64,000 bases of DNA from Amoebophrya sp. A120 (GCA_905178155.1 CAJINV010000017.1:364722-428721); one strand, 5' to 3'. Shown: positions 12,879-24,251, counted from the first letter of the stretch. Made by a program: numbers and translations. Notes: generated by a model from the letters alone, not told the origin.

Positions 12879-14377
12879 GCGGAACTACGTCGGATATTTT
12901 TAAGCCCTAGTAGTATAACTCGTGCCTGTCTATTTTGTCAGTCACAGTTACTAATACGTGTATGATTATATTTTTGAGTACTTGCTACACTCACATCTGC
13001 TGTGACAGAATGGAAATTGCTCTGTATGATCAGCGTAGTTTTTACAACTTCTTCATCCACCGTGCTCTCATGCTGCTGTACCTGTATGATTTATGTCTCG
13101 AAGATGGAGCAAGTCCTCCTAGTCCTCCCAAAAATAACGCCAGCACGCAAATTGCGAGAGAAGTGTAGTACGTGCAGCACATCGATTATCAAACTTCAGA
13201 GTAGCGTAGTTGCAATTGGAATCTCACTACTTGCATCATTACCGCCTTATCAAAAATCCGAGGGATGAAGGAAGCGGTTATTTTCAAACTCAACCTGTAG
13301 TGTATGATTTGCTCGAAAATCCAAATAACGTGCTGGCCAGTCTTTCGACCCAGACTGTCCTCTCATTCATTAACGAAAGGAGATGTTTGATGAAAGCGAG
13401 TGTTTTTTGCTGCGAAAATCTTGTTCGCGCGGGCGTATGTCTATACGCACAAAAGATCATAGAGATCTAACCATTTGACCGTTGATCACGAAGGAAAATT
13501 CGTCACCGTCAAGAAGATCTCAAGTGGATCAGTTTCTCCTATCGAGACGCATATTATTCAAACTGAATTTCATGTATATCGATCTGGTGGGGTTCTCCCG
13601 TGTGGAGGTTCTGGTTGTCTGGTGGCAGCGTGTATGCAGTGCAAACATGTCTGGGTCTGGAGCACAGTTGTCATGATGTCGATTGTGGATTCTTGTCCAC
13701 ACAGACAAGGGATATTCTTGTCGCACATGCATCATGAGCTCTGCAGCTATGTCACACACGCATTACAAGCTTCCAGACCACCCAGACATATGTGCAAGAA
13801 TTGATGGAGCGAGATACAGCAAAAAGTTAGGAGACCACGAAGCTGGAGGGCTTCCTGATCTGTGGCAACTACCCTTGGAAATTTCGATCAAGACAGAAGC
13901 AGTACACACCTCTTGGTAGATCAGGAATTTTCTCAAACGAATTGCGCTTCTATTCTGCGGCATGGGGTGAAAATGGTATTATGCTCTTGGTGATCACGTT
14001 TTTGTAGGGAAGCAGATCTGATCAACCTTCACCCCTGCAGCAACGCCCTGCGCTGCCGCCTGCTCAGCTGCTCACGCCTTATCTCTTCATGTTACTGATC
14101 CCGATATATATGAGAACCACGAGAACTACCTTATTGTCAGGCCCATGGTTGGTTTCTTCTTGTCGACAATATGGTCCTCTGGAGGATATTGAATGTTTTT
14201 GCTAAAGTACCTAATAGAAAAGTACAAGTTGTAGGAAAAATTAAATTTGACTTGGCAGCACAATTTTGCCATAGTTGAGTCTTCGTGTGTAAGATTTATC
14301 TCGACAGCATAATATTTTGTGATATGTACAGTACGGCGTATTTTTTGTATTCGCGTCGTTCTTAATCTGGTAACCAA
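12879..14377. other. Intergenic, unassigned short frames and one relict element
   Basis: No convincing gene. Short open frames at 13210-13470 and 13475-13804 have no recognisable content. A degenerate copy of the TGTCTGGGTCTGG element family lies at about 13633-13807 and is listed separately. Confidence 0.4.
13633..13807. mobile_element. Degenerate introner-like element, TGTCTGGGTCTGG family
   Basis: The left end TATGCAGTGCAAACATG then TCTGGGTCTGGA pairs imperfectly with TTCCAGACCACCCAGACATA beginning at 13771. These are the same core TIRs as the copies at 32735 and 56885. The flank duplication is unclear. No exon is recognisable on either side, so it is either an intron of an unannotated gene or an intergenic relict. 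Confidence 0.6.
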
Positions 14378-15977
14378 ATGCGTACAATCGTTGTGGAGGG
14401 TCTGACTACCCGAAAATTAGCCGCGATGCGACACGGAAAAATGTTGCAGTTCGGAGGTGGAAAGAACACTCTTCTTCGGAAGATGATGATGCCCGTACTA
14501 GGTTGTTTTTTCAACTCCTCTATCACGATCCTTCACCTGGCCAGTACCGGCGTTTCAGCGGCTTCTGCGTTTCCTCCCGGGATGAAAAGAGAAGAAAACA
14601 AAGCCACAGCCGAAAGAGATGACATCAAACCAGTCCGCATTCTGGTTCTCGAGCCGGGCATGGGTTTGGGGCTGGATCCAGAAACGAACGAACCGAGACT
14701 CACCCGAAACCAAGTGACCGGCAAACGGTTTCGGGCGAATCATGTGATGAAAAAACACACAAAAGTGCTGCACACGGAGCCTGTTCGAAACGCGGCTGGC
14801 GAGGTAGTAGGACGGCGAGATGTAAAAGCGAATTTTGTGACGTGGCACGCGGGACGAAACCGTGAGGAAGCAGAAGAAACAGCGGCCTTTATTCCAAAAG
14901 GGCTGCAACCAAACGGGAGTCGTCGATTTGTGATCCAAGACGAGGCTAGCTTTCCTTTCTCAAAAGATTTCACGGTTAAGCTGTCCAAGGACACCCACAG
15001 TGGCTTGGTGTGGGAGGCCATAGCGGAAACAATGGTGAAAAAGAAAAAGCCGGCTCGGAGAGGCGGCACTGCCGAGGCGGGTAGAAGAAGAAAAAATAGC
15101 TCTTTTAGTATCCGTCTGGGCCGCAAACTGAAAGCCAAGCGCGAGATCAGATCGCCGGGGGGGAAGAAGAACACGACCACGCGGCAAAAGGTCGTCGTCG
15201 ATTCCTTCGGAGTGACCTCACAGGCTGAGTACGAGAGTTTTCTCCAAGACATCGGGCACAACAACCAACGAGGACGCGCGAGCGACCACTTTGCCGTCGA
15301 GGAATTCAGGAAGCAAAACACCGCCTTGAAACAATTGGCGAAAACGCTTTTCGCCGTTCTGCAGCACGCGGCCTTTGTGGAAATATCCTGTGCAAAAGTA
15401 TCGTACTCATATTGCAGTCATGCATTACAAATCTTCTTTATAAGGTAAATCCGCATTACAAATTTTATTTCTCATGCTCAATGCATTTATACGAGTACGA
15501 TACTTTTGCAGTTCATAGGAAAACTGGCCTTATGATTTGGTGGTGTCAGCCAGTAAGGGAGAAAACATCGTGCGCCAAATGCTGCAAGATTCGTTACTGG
15601 CCTTGTCGTCGTCTCCGCGTGTTCGTGGGACTCCTGCCACCGCGTCCACCGGTGACACGCGGGCGCTCGGCCAAGCTGCAGTGCAGAGGACACAAAGTAG
15701 AGGAGAAAACTATTTGGACGAAGACTTGCGACAAAAACCAACTGGCGGAAAGCAGCAGCTGCGGCTCCCACCGCCGTTCTCGCTGCTCCTCATAAACGGC
15801 TTCGAAAACACCCGGGAGCACATTCTTTCGCTCGCAACTCGTCAGCGAATCGAGCTTTCGGCGCAGGAAAGTGGTGTCGTGGCACGACACCGACGTCTCA
15901 ACGACATGGACGAAGAGTTACCAACTGAAAAAGTTCAAGTTGTCGCTGAGTCTGGATTAGAGGCATCTCAATACTAA
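14378..15977 (+). CDS. Secreted or targeted basic protein, unknown function
   Basis: Exons 14378-15383 and 15523-15977 give 486 aa after removal of a TIR element plus one flank copy. ATG 14378 is the first start. The hydrophobic run at residues 37-60 (MMMPVLGCFFNSSITILHLASTGVSAASA) resembles a long signal peptide. The body is Lys/Arg-rich, including KKKKPARRGG and GRRRKNSS, and has no domain I recognise. The junction reads FVE-NWPYDLVVSASKGENIVRQMLQDSLLAL when the flanks are collapsed. A GT-AG alternative (15398-15518) is also in frame but inserts four residues. It lies between the lipoxygenase-like and PARP-like genes on the same strand; whether they are functionally linked is unknown. Confidence 0.6.
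15384..15517. mobile_element. Introner-like TIR element, GCAAAAGTATCG family
   Basis: This is the shortest copy, 134 bp. A perfect 17-bp inverted repeat, GCAAAAGTATCGTACTC, lies at 15392-15408 and inverted at 15493-15509. The element begins TATCC and ends TTCATA. Perfect flanking duplications GGAAA lie at 15379-15383 and 15518-15522. The interior holds GCATTACAAAT twice. Confidence 0.9.
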
Positions 15978-16195
15978 ACTATTCCGCATTTTTGAACTTA
16001 TGTTCTCCTTCTTGATCCTTGCACAAGGCACGAACCAGTTCCTTTTGATGCAAAATTTTTCGTTGAGCCCCGACCCGGAGCGTGTGCAGCATATACAACA
16101 GCACAGTGACTTCACTATTTCCACTCTATTCATTGCCCAGAACTAGACTCGGCAGACATCTTTCCATTGCATACCAAGATGTCGAAAACGAAGTG

Positions 16196-19100
16196 ATGAA
16201 TTCATTTATTAACGCCTACATCAATGCCTTTTCCTTTTCCGCCGCCTCCGCAAACAGCCAGATCTGTCACCGCCTGATAGTGGAAATAAAGTTCCCAACT
16301 TTCCTCCGCTCGCCGCCCTCCGCCCATGGGAATCCTGCCGACGAAGTTTGCCTCAAGCTATTGATGCACCAAGCGAATTTTCTTGGTCTTTACCTGCAGC
16401 ATTCCGGCCAGATTGATAACGACGCGCCAGGGCGAAGAGCTATTCGCGAGAAGGCCTACCGGCCGATGTTCGATGAGTACAACAGGCATGCAAAACAGAC
16501 CGGTGCCACGTTGTGCAAGCAGGCCGCGCTGCTGTTCTTGTTGACCAAGCGGGCTTGGTTCGAGAGTGTGGCGAAACAAGAGATTCTGCACTACGTTCAA
16601 TCGGAACGCGGTCGCGCTGTCCTCACGAAACTGCTAGCTGACGGCGTGGTGTCGGTTTCCCAGCAGGAGAAGGAGGACGTAGCTAACGTTTTACGGCAAC
16701 TAGTAGAGACCGTGCTCGACGAACGTGTCTTCTCTCTTGCGGAAAACGACGAGGAGGTGCCGGCAACACACAGCATGTGGATGTCGTTGCTGAAAAGCGC
16801 AGCATTGCAAAAAGCGCCGACCTACGAAATTGTCAAGGCTCTGAAGCTGCTCCAAGACGAATCCGTACAACCTCCACGGAGTAGTTCTGGTGTACTGGGT
16901 AGTGCTGACGTCATGTTGGCGGGGAGCGGTAGTTCATTCCTGGGGATGGTAGCACCGTCCTCGGGCAACTCCCATGTTGACAAGGAAGTACGAGGACCGA
17001 AAATCTTGCGCCGCTTGGTGTTCACCAGCCATGGAGGGAAGAACACCGAGACTGGCGAAAGCAACCAGGACACGAAACAGCGGGCGGCGAGGCACTTGGT
17101 GAGCGATCTGGGCGGCGAAGGCGACGTTCTGGTGTTCGATTCCTACGAGCTTTTTTCCCACACAATTGAGCGGAAAATGGATCCGACTGCAGAGGGGCAG
17201 AAGGAAAAAATCTCTGTGTCCCCCCCGGAAAATCTCTTCCAAACACAGAAACTGCAGCTGAATCCCGACACGCACGGCAATCCGGTTTCCTTGTACGACG
17301 TTCCCGCATGGACAGGGGTGAGCACCCGACTGCCGGGAAGGCCCGGATTCCATTCAGGATCGTCGTTTGCCAGCTTGCTGGTGCGCTGGGCAGTGGAGGA
17401 TGATGATGAACATGAAGAAGTACCAGAGGGCTTGTTACCGTGGTGGAGCCTCCATGACGAGAAGCAACGCGCGTGGTGGTTGGAGCGGTTGCGGGAGCGC
17501 GACAGTGCACGCCTCCTGCCGGTAGAACAGGACACTTTGGCGCGCATTGATCTGACCGTGTCGCGACGTACTGGATCCACGCTCTCCTGGCCCGTGGATT
17601 TTTACGTCGACTTCGTGGAGAGGAGCTTGCGTGGTCGTCGTGGAGGTCCAGACCATATTACGCATCAGTGGGAGCCGCAAAACCTCCAACTGAGGTCGGG
17701 CAACAAGCGATGTCGAAGTCGAAGAAGTAGTGCGCACTCTATTACTAGTTTGCGCCGGAGGCTCGCGAGCCAGCACCTCATGCTGACCACGACAGGAGAT
17801 ATGCAAAAGCGAAGGGACGACCGCGACCGAGGTCTTCGGAAGTATCCAGGAGCCCATGAGCTAGCGCTTAGCAGGGAGCTTCAGAAGCCCTTTCTCGCGC
17901 CGAAGACGAAGAGAAGACGCCAGAAGAGCAAAGCCAGAGCAGCCTCCGTAGCTCCGCGGCAGAGTGCCGTGAGAGACCTGTCAACAGTAGAACGCCAATG
18001 CTCGCGACGAGGAGAGCCTGGGAACGACGAGGGGCCACAGTTGATTGCGGACGCAGATCCATTTTTTCAAGTTTTGTTGGGTTACGGGGGAGATGTCTGT
18101 ACGACACCGGCTACTTCTTTGCATTGGCACTTCGCTCCCCACTACAGGGCTTACAATAAAATGACACAATCATCGCAAACCGAAAGTAGTAGCTCTGTGG
18201 CTCTGGGACTGGGAGTTTCTTCCTGTCCGGCATCGCTTACAAGAACAAACGATCGCCCTGGTTTATTCGATGCTCCCGACTCTTGCCATATCCAAGACAG
18301 GCTTTATTCTTGGTTGGCGCCGTGCGACCAGGCCGAAGTAGAGGAAGTTAGAGCCCTCTATCCCGCCGTGGGCGACCCCGAGCAAAAGTGGCAAGCCCCG
18401 GGGAGAATCACAAGGCTCTTTCGCCCCACACGAAGCGATCGTATGGTCTTTGGACGTAGTGGATGCTCAGTTTTTTCGCGCAGTAGTTGCAAGATCGACA
18501 AAAGCAGCTGGACCCCCGCGCTCGGCGCGCAGACGATGCGGATGCGTCTTTATCACGTGCTAAACAGTGCAGACAACCTCGCCGGTATTCTTCGCGACGG
18601 CTTTCGAGAGGATTACGCAACGACGATGCTCTTGGGGAGAGGGGTCTATTTTTCGACAGAAATGGACACGCCACTGCTTTTCGGAGACAAGTTCGTCGCC
18701 TACGAGCCGCCACTGCCGTTGGCTTTAGCAGGGGATGCGCAAGAACATGTTGATCGAGGCGGCTTATCTTCTGCGAAGGTTGTTGTACAACGCCCGGCTG
18801 CAAATGCACAAGACGAGTACGTTGTCAGCGATAAATCTGAGCGAGAAAGAAGGAATATCAGGACTTACAAAAAGTATCTGTTTAGCGCCATGATGACGGG
18901 TGTGAGCAGCCTGGGACCACGACGTGAAGGCAATTCTATAAGTGGCGCGCCAGCATCTCCAGTGCCGTCAAATACTGCTCAGCCTCTTGTGGGAAAAGAT
19001 TACAAGCGCCCCCTGCCCACCCCCTTGTGCCCGATTTTCCCGGCGAAGTGGGAAAAGAGGCACCGGAAGCAAATAGACATGGAGTTGCGTCAGCACCCCG

Positions 19101-20401
19101 ACGAGGACGACGAGTTACTCTTTTTTCGGCAGCGCCAAGCGACTGCAAGCCTGGAGATGGCACGACACACAATAATGGAAGAAATTTCGTTTGAAAGTAG
19201 AGAGCGGCCTTACAAGCTCTTCGATCGGAGGGTGTGGGACGCGGTCGCGCTTACTGCGGGTACTACTAAAAACGTTGCGCCTTTTGCAGAGTCAGAGACG
19301 CGGACAACATTGAACGCAGCCACATCGGTGGTAAATTCTGGCTCAAGAGCAGACGCAATGTATGTAGAGGGACAACGTCGAGAGCAGGAGCAAGATGCGT
19401 TTCTGAAGCTTCTAACGGAGGAAATTTACTTCGGCCCGGAGTGCCTATGCAGCCGATTTTTGAAAGTCAAAGAAAGACCGCGAGCCAGCTCGGGTTCGAT
19501 TCCACCGGCCAGCTACCTGGAAGAAGACAAGCTGCGTCACGATCCACGGTTCGGTTTTCGCCAAGATTTGGCCGGGGGTCCCGCGTGCTTTGGAACAGGG
19601 CCAAGCCTCCAGGAGATGGAGATGGCAAATTTATTCGCGGGTGAGGTAGGAAATAACAAGACAGCCAAGAATAAGATGAATACCGCTGGGGGAAAAACAC
19701 AAAATGTAGTCACCACACCTTCGGATAATGTTGGTAAAAATCACGACGACGAGGAGAAAAGTGCGGCTGATGAAATCTTTTCTCAATTCTACGACCTGGC
19801 AGTGCAGAACGCCCAGGTGGACGTCGATGACGTTTTTCTAGCACCAGAAGCTGATGCTGACGAGGTTGACTCGCAGAAGACGTTGCGGTTTGGCGAGGAT
19901 TGTGAAGAGGACGACCAGGGGAGCAGCGCGGGCGAGACCCGACCCGCAGCGACCGGAACAGAAGCAGTAGCAGTAGGAAGAGGAGCACCAGAGCAAGCGC
20001 AACTCCACCCTGACCACCGCCCGCCGGTCGTCCAACTGCGACTGAACAAAACGCCGCGCAGTTTGTTGCTGAAAATGCTGATCACCGGCGAGGAGCCGGA
20101 AGTTTTGCAAAAGTTACCCGAAACGAGTAGACTCTCCTTCTACTCCTTTGTACACATAAAGTTGTTGCAGTGGTTTTTCGACCACTCGGAAGCCGTGAAA
20201 ACAGCACGAGAAGTCGGAGCGTACCAAGTGCACATCAAGACTAAGCGTACAGAAGTGCTGACCACTACGGATGCACCTGCCGGAAAGGCGACAGACTGGA
20301 GTCTCAAAGACGGAACCGAACACTACGTGGTGGCGGACTACACGAGGGTAAATGGGTTTTTGTCCGACCCCCGCATCGTAGAGCTGGAATTTCAGCAGTG
20401 A
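16196..20401 (+). CDS. PARP-like ADP-ribosyltransferase with a large insertion in the catalytic domain
   Basis: One open frame runs 16082-20401. The first in-frame ATG is at 16196, but the true start may lie in an unseen upstream exon. Counting from 16082, RLYHVLNSADNLAGILRDGFR (about 822-842) matches the PARP His block, with H825. LLGRGVYFSTE (850-860) matches the GxGxYF block, with Y856. GTEHYVVADYTRV near the C-terminus supplies the family's Glu (E1413), giving an H-Y-E triad. In typical PARPs the Tyr-to-Glu distance is about 90 residues; here it is 557, filled with charged low-complexity sequence. The N-terminal 800 residues have no domain I recognise. It would transfer ADP-ribose from NAD+ if folded like the family. 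A PARG-like gene follows 2.6 kb downstream. Confidence 0.7.
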   Translation: MNSFINAYINAFSFSAASANSQICHRLIVEIKFPTFLRSPPSAHGNPADEVCLKLLMHQANFLGLYLQHSGQIDNDAPGRRAIREKAYRPMFDEYNRHAKQTGATLCKQAALLFLLTKRAWFESVAKQEILHYVQSERGRAVLTKLLADGVVSVSQQEKEDVANVLRQLVETVLDERVFSLAENDEEVPATHSMWMSLLKSAALQKAPTYEIVKALKLLQDESVQPPRSSSGVLGSADVMLAGSGSSFLGMVAPSSGNSHVDKEVRGPKILRRLVFTSHGGKNTETGESNQDTKQRAARHLVSDLGGEGDVLVFDSYELFSHTIERKMDPTAEGQKEKISVSPPENLFQTQKLQLNPDTHGNPVSLYDVPAWTGVSTRLPGRPGFHSGSSFASLLVRWAVEDDDEHEEVPEGLLPWWSLHDEKQRAWWLERLRERDSARLLPVEQDTLARIDLTVSRRTGSTLSWPVDFYVDFVERSLRGRRGGPDHITHQWEPQNLQLRSGNKRCRSRRSSAHSITSLRRRLASQHLMLTTTGDMQKRRDDRDRGLRKYPGAHELALSRELQKPFLAPKTKRRRQKSKARAASVAPRQSAVRDLSTVERQCSRRGEPGNDEGPQLIADADPFFQVLLGYGGDVCTTPATSLHWHFAPHYRAYNKMTQSSQTESSSSVALGLGVSSCPASLTRTNDRPGLFDAPDSCHIQDRLYSWLAPCDQAEVEEVRALYPAVGDPEQKWQAPGRITRLFRPTRSDRMVFGRSGCSVFSRSSCKIDKSSWTPALGAQTMRMRLYHVLNSADNLAGILRDGFREDYATTMLLGRGVYFSTEMDTPLLFGDKFVAYEPPLPLALAGDAQEHVDRGGLSSAKVVVQRPAANAQDEYVVSDKSERERRNIRTYKKYLFSAMMTGVSSLGPRREGNSISGAPASPVPSNTAQPLVGKDYKRPLPTPLCPIFPAKWEKRHRKQIDMELRQHPDEDDELLFFRQRQATASLEMARHTIMEEISFESRERPYKLFDRRVWDAVALTAGTTKNVAPFAESETRTTLNAATSVVNSGSRADAMYVEGQRREQEQDAFLKLLTEEIYFGPECLCSRFLKVKERPRASSGSIPPASYLEEDKLRHDPRFGFRQDLAGGPACFGTGPSLQEMEMANLFAGEVGNNKTAKNKMNTAGGKTQNVVTTPSDNVGKNHDDEEKSAADEIFSQFYDLAVQNAQVDVDDVFLAPEADADEVDSQKTLRFGEDCEEDDQGSSAGETRPAATGTEAVAVGRGAPEQAQLHPDHRPPVVQLRLNKTPRSLLLKMLITGEEPEVLQKLPETSRLSFYSFVHIKLLQWFFDHSEAVKTAREVGAYQVHIKTKRTEVLTTTDAPAGKATDWSLKDGTEHYVVADYTRVNGFLSDPRIVELEFQQ

Positions 20402-21496
20402 TTACTATAGTATGCATCATAACAATACGTGGTAGAGTGTTGACGACATAACTACTGTGTTTTTTCGCGTTTCTGTGGTTCTCCGTTCTTGCTTCGCGCT
20501 GAAGGCGGTGCTGAAAGATTGAAGATTTTTGCTCCTCTCCACGACCAGCGAAGAAGCAGACTATTGTTTCCAACCGAAAAGAACTGAAAAATCAATAAAC
20601 GGCAGAATTTTCTCTGCGACATTGTGGTCTTTGGCTTTCGGGATCGGGGAAGATTATTTTACCCTTGTTGTTCTGTCCTTTAGTGGCCGAGGCTAACATC
20701 GGCACGAGACAAAATAAACATCAATGGAATTCTGTTACTTAGGGTCTACATCGCCACGAGAGTAAGGTGTACCAAGAGTCATATTTGTCGGTTCATTAGG
20801 TGAATGATCATGCTCAGGATCCAGACACGATCGGCACCACCAGAACTGGCACTTCTTACTACGCGTCGGATTCATGTTGAGTTTCCTTTTCGGTCATTCT
20901 CATTCATTGCAAGTTGTCCTCGCGCGACAACGAGGAGATGTTCGGTCTGTGATGTACGTGGAGTCGGTCTGGTGCCAAATCCAATTTGTTGCTATAGTAC
21001 ATGTTTATTAAGTGATTCGGATGTGGAGGAAGATAAAGATGCTCGGGTACGATGCTACGTTATTTGTCGGTTGCTAGTACTTTCTTATCCGCAAGAGAAC
21101 CTGCTAGAAAGATCTTTATTTTGCATGTGGATGTAATGTAACTTAAACCTAGAAGACAAAAAGAAAAACAAACAAAAAACTACCCGCGACTGTTGATAGT
21201 GTAAACAAATACCATGCATTGATTCCTCGTTCTCGCGGCAGTTCCTTGCTCCTCACTTTGGCTCTTAAGACATAGTGAAGCAGCTAATTACGCGTATAAA
21301 CCGTAGACACGAAAAAAACAAAATAATTTTTTTGAGCTCATACCGAACAAGGGCGTCAAGCGACCGTGATAGAAACGGAAACAAAGTCTATCTAACGTTT
21401 TGTCTGAAAACAATAAAAGTTGCAGGGCAGAACGCTGATCCGCTCGATATAAAAGGAAAAAAATACTACTGCGTACGAGTGCAACCAACTAAAAAC
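20402..21496. other. Intergenic
   Basis: No supported gene. The open frame at 20804-21136 has no coding character. Confidence 0.4.
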
Positions 21497-21959
21497 ATGT
21501 TGCGCGCCAAAAGTCTTTTGTTGTTTCACAACCTCGCCACGATTCTCCTGTCGGGTGTTGGCATGGGTGTCGAGGTCGCTGACGGGGTGAAGCTTTCAAT
21601 CCTTTTCCAAAAAACGGGTCAGAAGACCAAAACGACACTTGCGCCCCCAGGCAGTGCTGTCACCCAGCAGAACTGCTTCAACAGAAACGGCGTATCATAC
21701 ACGAAAAAGCTAGCGCATCATGTCTGTGTTGCAAACATCAGCGGTACATGATTATATCTAAATGCACCATAATTCATCTCAATTCGGCGGGGTCATGCCT
21801 GAGCCCGTAGCAGAAACATGCATTCAGTATGTTTTTGGCTATAATTTTCTTTGCTGTTACAATACAGATACAGGCATGAAAAATGATCCGCTAGAAGCCT
21901 TTTTTGCTGCTATCCGGCAATGCGCTCGTCGAGACTTGGAATTCGATCTACAACGATAA
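21497..21959 (+). CDS. Possible small secreted protein (doubtful)
   Basis: ATG 21497 opens a signal-like peptide (MLRAKSLLLFHNLATILLSGVGMGVEV). The frame runs to 21743, where a GT donor follows at phase 1. An AG at 21866-21867 lets it continue to a stop at 21957-21959, giving about 113 aa ending ARRDLEFDLQR. There is no known family. The only support is the signal-like start and one phase-consistent GT-AG pair, so it may not be a gene. Confidence 0.3.
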
Positions 21960-23004
21960 AGGAGGGGCCCGAGGTTCCTACCCGGGTCTAGCGCCGCCTG
22001 AGGCCTCCGCTATAATATGCAGCGCAACTTATAAATATGGCATTTTTGTGCCCACTGGGCACTGTGAAACTGGGTTGAAGAGTCGTGCGCAAACTCGCAA
22101 AAACCATGTGCCCAGCCGGTCACAGGCACGGAAGCGAAATTATTTTGTGCATGGGCAGCAAAGGAGGTTCTCGCTGTGCTGCCTCTTACGTGGCACACCT
22201 TCCCAAGAAATAACACGAAGCGCTGCACCTGCAGCAGTCTTCTCATACATAAAAGTTGTTGAAGATCCTCGAGATAAGCCTTTAATGTTGACACGGCTCC
22301 ACGAAGCCTAAGCCTTCGAAGCCTGTCTCTACTTTGTTTTCCAGCTTTATTGCCAGCCTATCGAAGTGGAATAGGAAGTGCTGCAAAATGAGCTGTGTGG
22401 TAATGGAAGTCTAAGTATGCATCTACTTCTTGTCATCTTGCGCTGACTGACACGAGTGCCAACTCAGATTTCGCACGGTTTTTACAGTCGATCGATGAAA
22501 GGACATTGTAACAACCGGCAAGACACAGACGCAAAGCGCGGGGAGAGTGCAAAGCGGGTAGATGTTATCAAATGAAATAGTGCTAACTTTGACGGTTTAT
22601 TTCACAGATTGCAATGATCATGCATGACAATACTTTCCCCGTAGCACGCAAGCCGTGTTGTCCCGTAGCACGCAAGCCGTGCAATACAAATTCGGACACC
22701 TCTTTTTCTGATGCATTACTGCATGCCGAATTCCGTTAACGTTGGACGTTTTTTCTTGTGATATTTGTCTTGGTGGACACCTTGGCCAAACTTAGCGCGG
22801 ACGATATCAACTGCAAAAGTAAGTGCGCGCCAGAGGAGATGGAGGAAGTGCAGCTGTTTATTACCAAACCTGATTGCAATTTTTGTTGAAAATTGATATA
22901 TTCATATTCTTAAACTAACACTCGACGAAAAAAGATGTTGAGTGGTGTTTTCAACTCGATAGGGGGTTTTTACATCGCAGACAACGCTAGCGCTTTTCAC
23001 ACAG
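21960..23004. other. Unassigned stretch upstream of the PARG exon
   Basis: A strong GTAAGT donor at 22819 pairs with the acceptor at 23003-23004 ahead of the PARG exon, so a 5' PARG exon probably ends at 22818. I could not fix its start. A 20-bp direct repeat lies at 22638-22681. Confidence 0.4.
22638..22681. repeat. Direct repeat, two 20-bp copies
   Basis: CCCGTAGCACGCAAGCCGTG occurs at 22638-22657 and 22662-22681 with a 4-bp spacer. GCATGACAA (22622-22630) and GCAATACAAA (22681-22690) flank it, resembling the internal motif of the introner-like elements. Confidence 0.8.
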
Positions 23005-24251
23005 GGCGGGGCACTTTTCACCCTGACAGACAGCGACAAGCTGCTAACCGAGTACATGTCCAGCGCCAAACAAAACATGGAAAAGTGGGCACTGGAAGCC
23101 ACGGACAGCGCACGGAAGAAGAGCGGAGATGCGACGGTGGAGGTCCGGGTTATCGAAGGTGATTCCTTGTTGACGACGCGCTACTTCACGGAGCTATATG
23201 GGGAAACTTTCGTCGTTTTAAACATGGCAAATGCCTTTTCCGTGGGGGGTGGTGTGAAGTTCGGCGCTGCGGCGCAGGAAGAAAATCTGTTTCGACGTTC
23301 CAGCTGCCTACTGCAGCTTCGACCCGTAGAGGTGAAACGAAACCCCGATGGGTCGCTGAAAGACCCGAGTAAGTATACCCGAACGAGCAGCGCCCTGATC
23401 AATGGCAAGAACGACGTGGTTGAGCTAGACGTAGACAAACCGCGCGTGTGCGTGAAGGGGGCCGAGGACAAGGCGCACCCGGCACTCGGGTACGAGTGGC
23501 TGGCCGCCGAGGAGGCGTTTCTGTGGTACGAGATGCGGGTATGAGACTGCGCAACTCCCTCTCCCCCTCATCTGTATTGATGCGACGTGGAAAGCAATGC
23601 AAAAGCAAACACCCCCACCTCCTGTGGAGCCTGTGCATGACAAGTTCTTCATGCGCCTAGTGTAGTACCGTTTGTGCTTCCGGAGCCGATGTCATGCAAA
23701 CGGTAGCACAAAGCGCAAGCAGCGCTTAGATTTGGCATCTTGCATGATAAATGCGGTTCTGACCCTAGATCTCCTGCGTCCGTAGCTGGTTGCGACGATG
23801 GTGCAGGGGTTTTTGATGAGGTGCGGTCGGGTATGCATGACAAATGAGGTGGAGGGGGAGTTGTACACACTCATAGCAGGCGGCGGCGGTGCACTACCCG
23901 AAGCCGAACCCTACCAACTGGGACCGCGCCGAGGCCAAAAAACGGATCAAGGCGCAGTTCGCGACCATGCGGGCCAAGGGGAAAAAGTTCGCAATTCTGT
24001 CCGCCTTTGGATGTGGGGCGTTCAACCAGCCAGGTGACAAGGTGGCGCAAGTGTACAAGGAAGTCATCGAGGAAGAGAAAGCCGGGTTCGCGGGGGGTGC
24101 CCTGATTTTTGCGATTATTTCCCCCTACGGGCCGCAGAACCAGCACATGTTCGCGCAAGTGCTGTCGCCGACTGGACAACCCGAGAAATTAGAGGAATTG
24201 GCTCCTATCACTAGTACCAGCTCGACTAGTACCACGTCGTGCAATTGCTAA
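23005..24251 (+). CDS. Microbial-type poly(ADP-ribose) glycohydrolase (PARG), 5' end unresolved
   Basis: Exons 23005-23539 and 23881-24251 close in frame (302 codons with stop) after removal of a TIR element. SVGGGVKFGAAAQEENLFRRSS carries the PARG signature GGG-x(6-8)-QEE, whose Glu pair is catalytic, and NMANAFSVGGG precedes it as in the family. The second exon supplies FAILSAFGCGAFNQPGDKVAQVYKEVI, the conserved GAFGCGAF block. This fits the bacterial-type (DUF2263/TIGR02452) group rather than the metazoan PARG group. It would remove ADP-ribose chains. A 5' exon ending at 22818 (donor GTAAGT) probably exists: the phase is right and the family's usual first helix is missing. It lies downstream of a PARP-like gene on the same strand. 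Confidence 0.82.
23540..23875. mobile_element. Introner-like TIR element in the PARG gene
   Basis: CAACTCCCTCTCCCCCTCAT at 23552-23571 pairs with ATGAGGTGGAGGGGGAGTTG at 23844-23863. The ends are TATGAG and CTCATA. Flanks are GCGGG (23535-23539) and GCAGG (23876-23880), one mismatch. Collapse gives WYEMRAAAVHYPKP. A canonical intron 23539-23876 (GTATGA to CATAG) also works and adds one Gln. The interior holds TGCATGACAA twice. Confidence 0.87.

Noticed and set aside
20804-21136. 110-codon frame between the PARP-like and PARG genes
   Set aside because: Composition and content look non-coding and there is no family resemblance.
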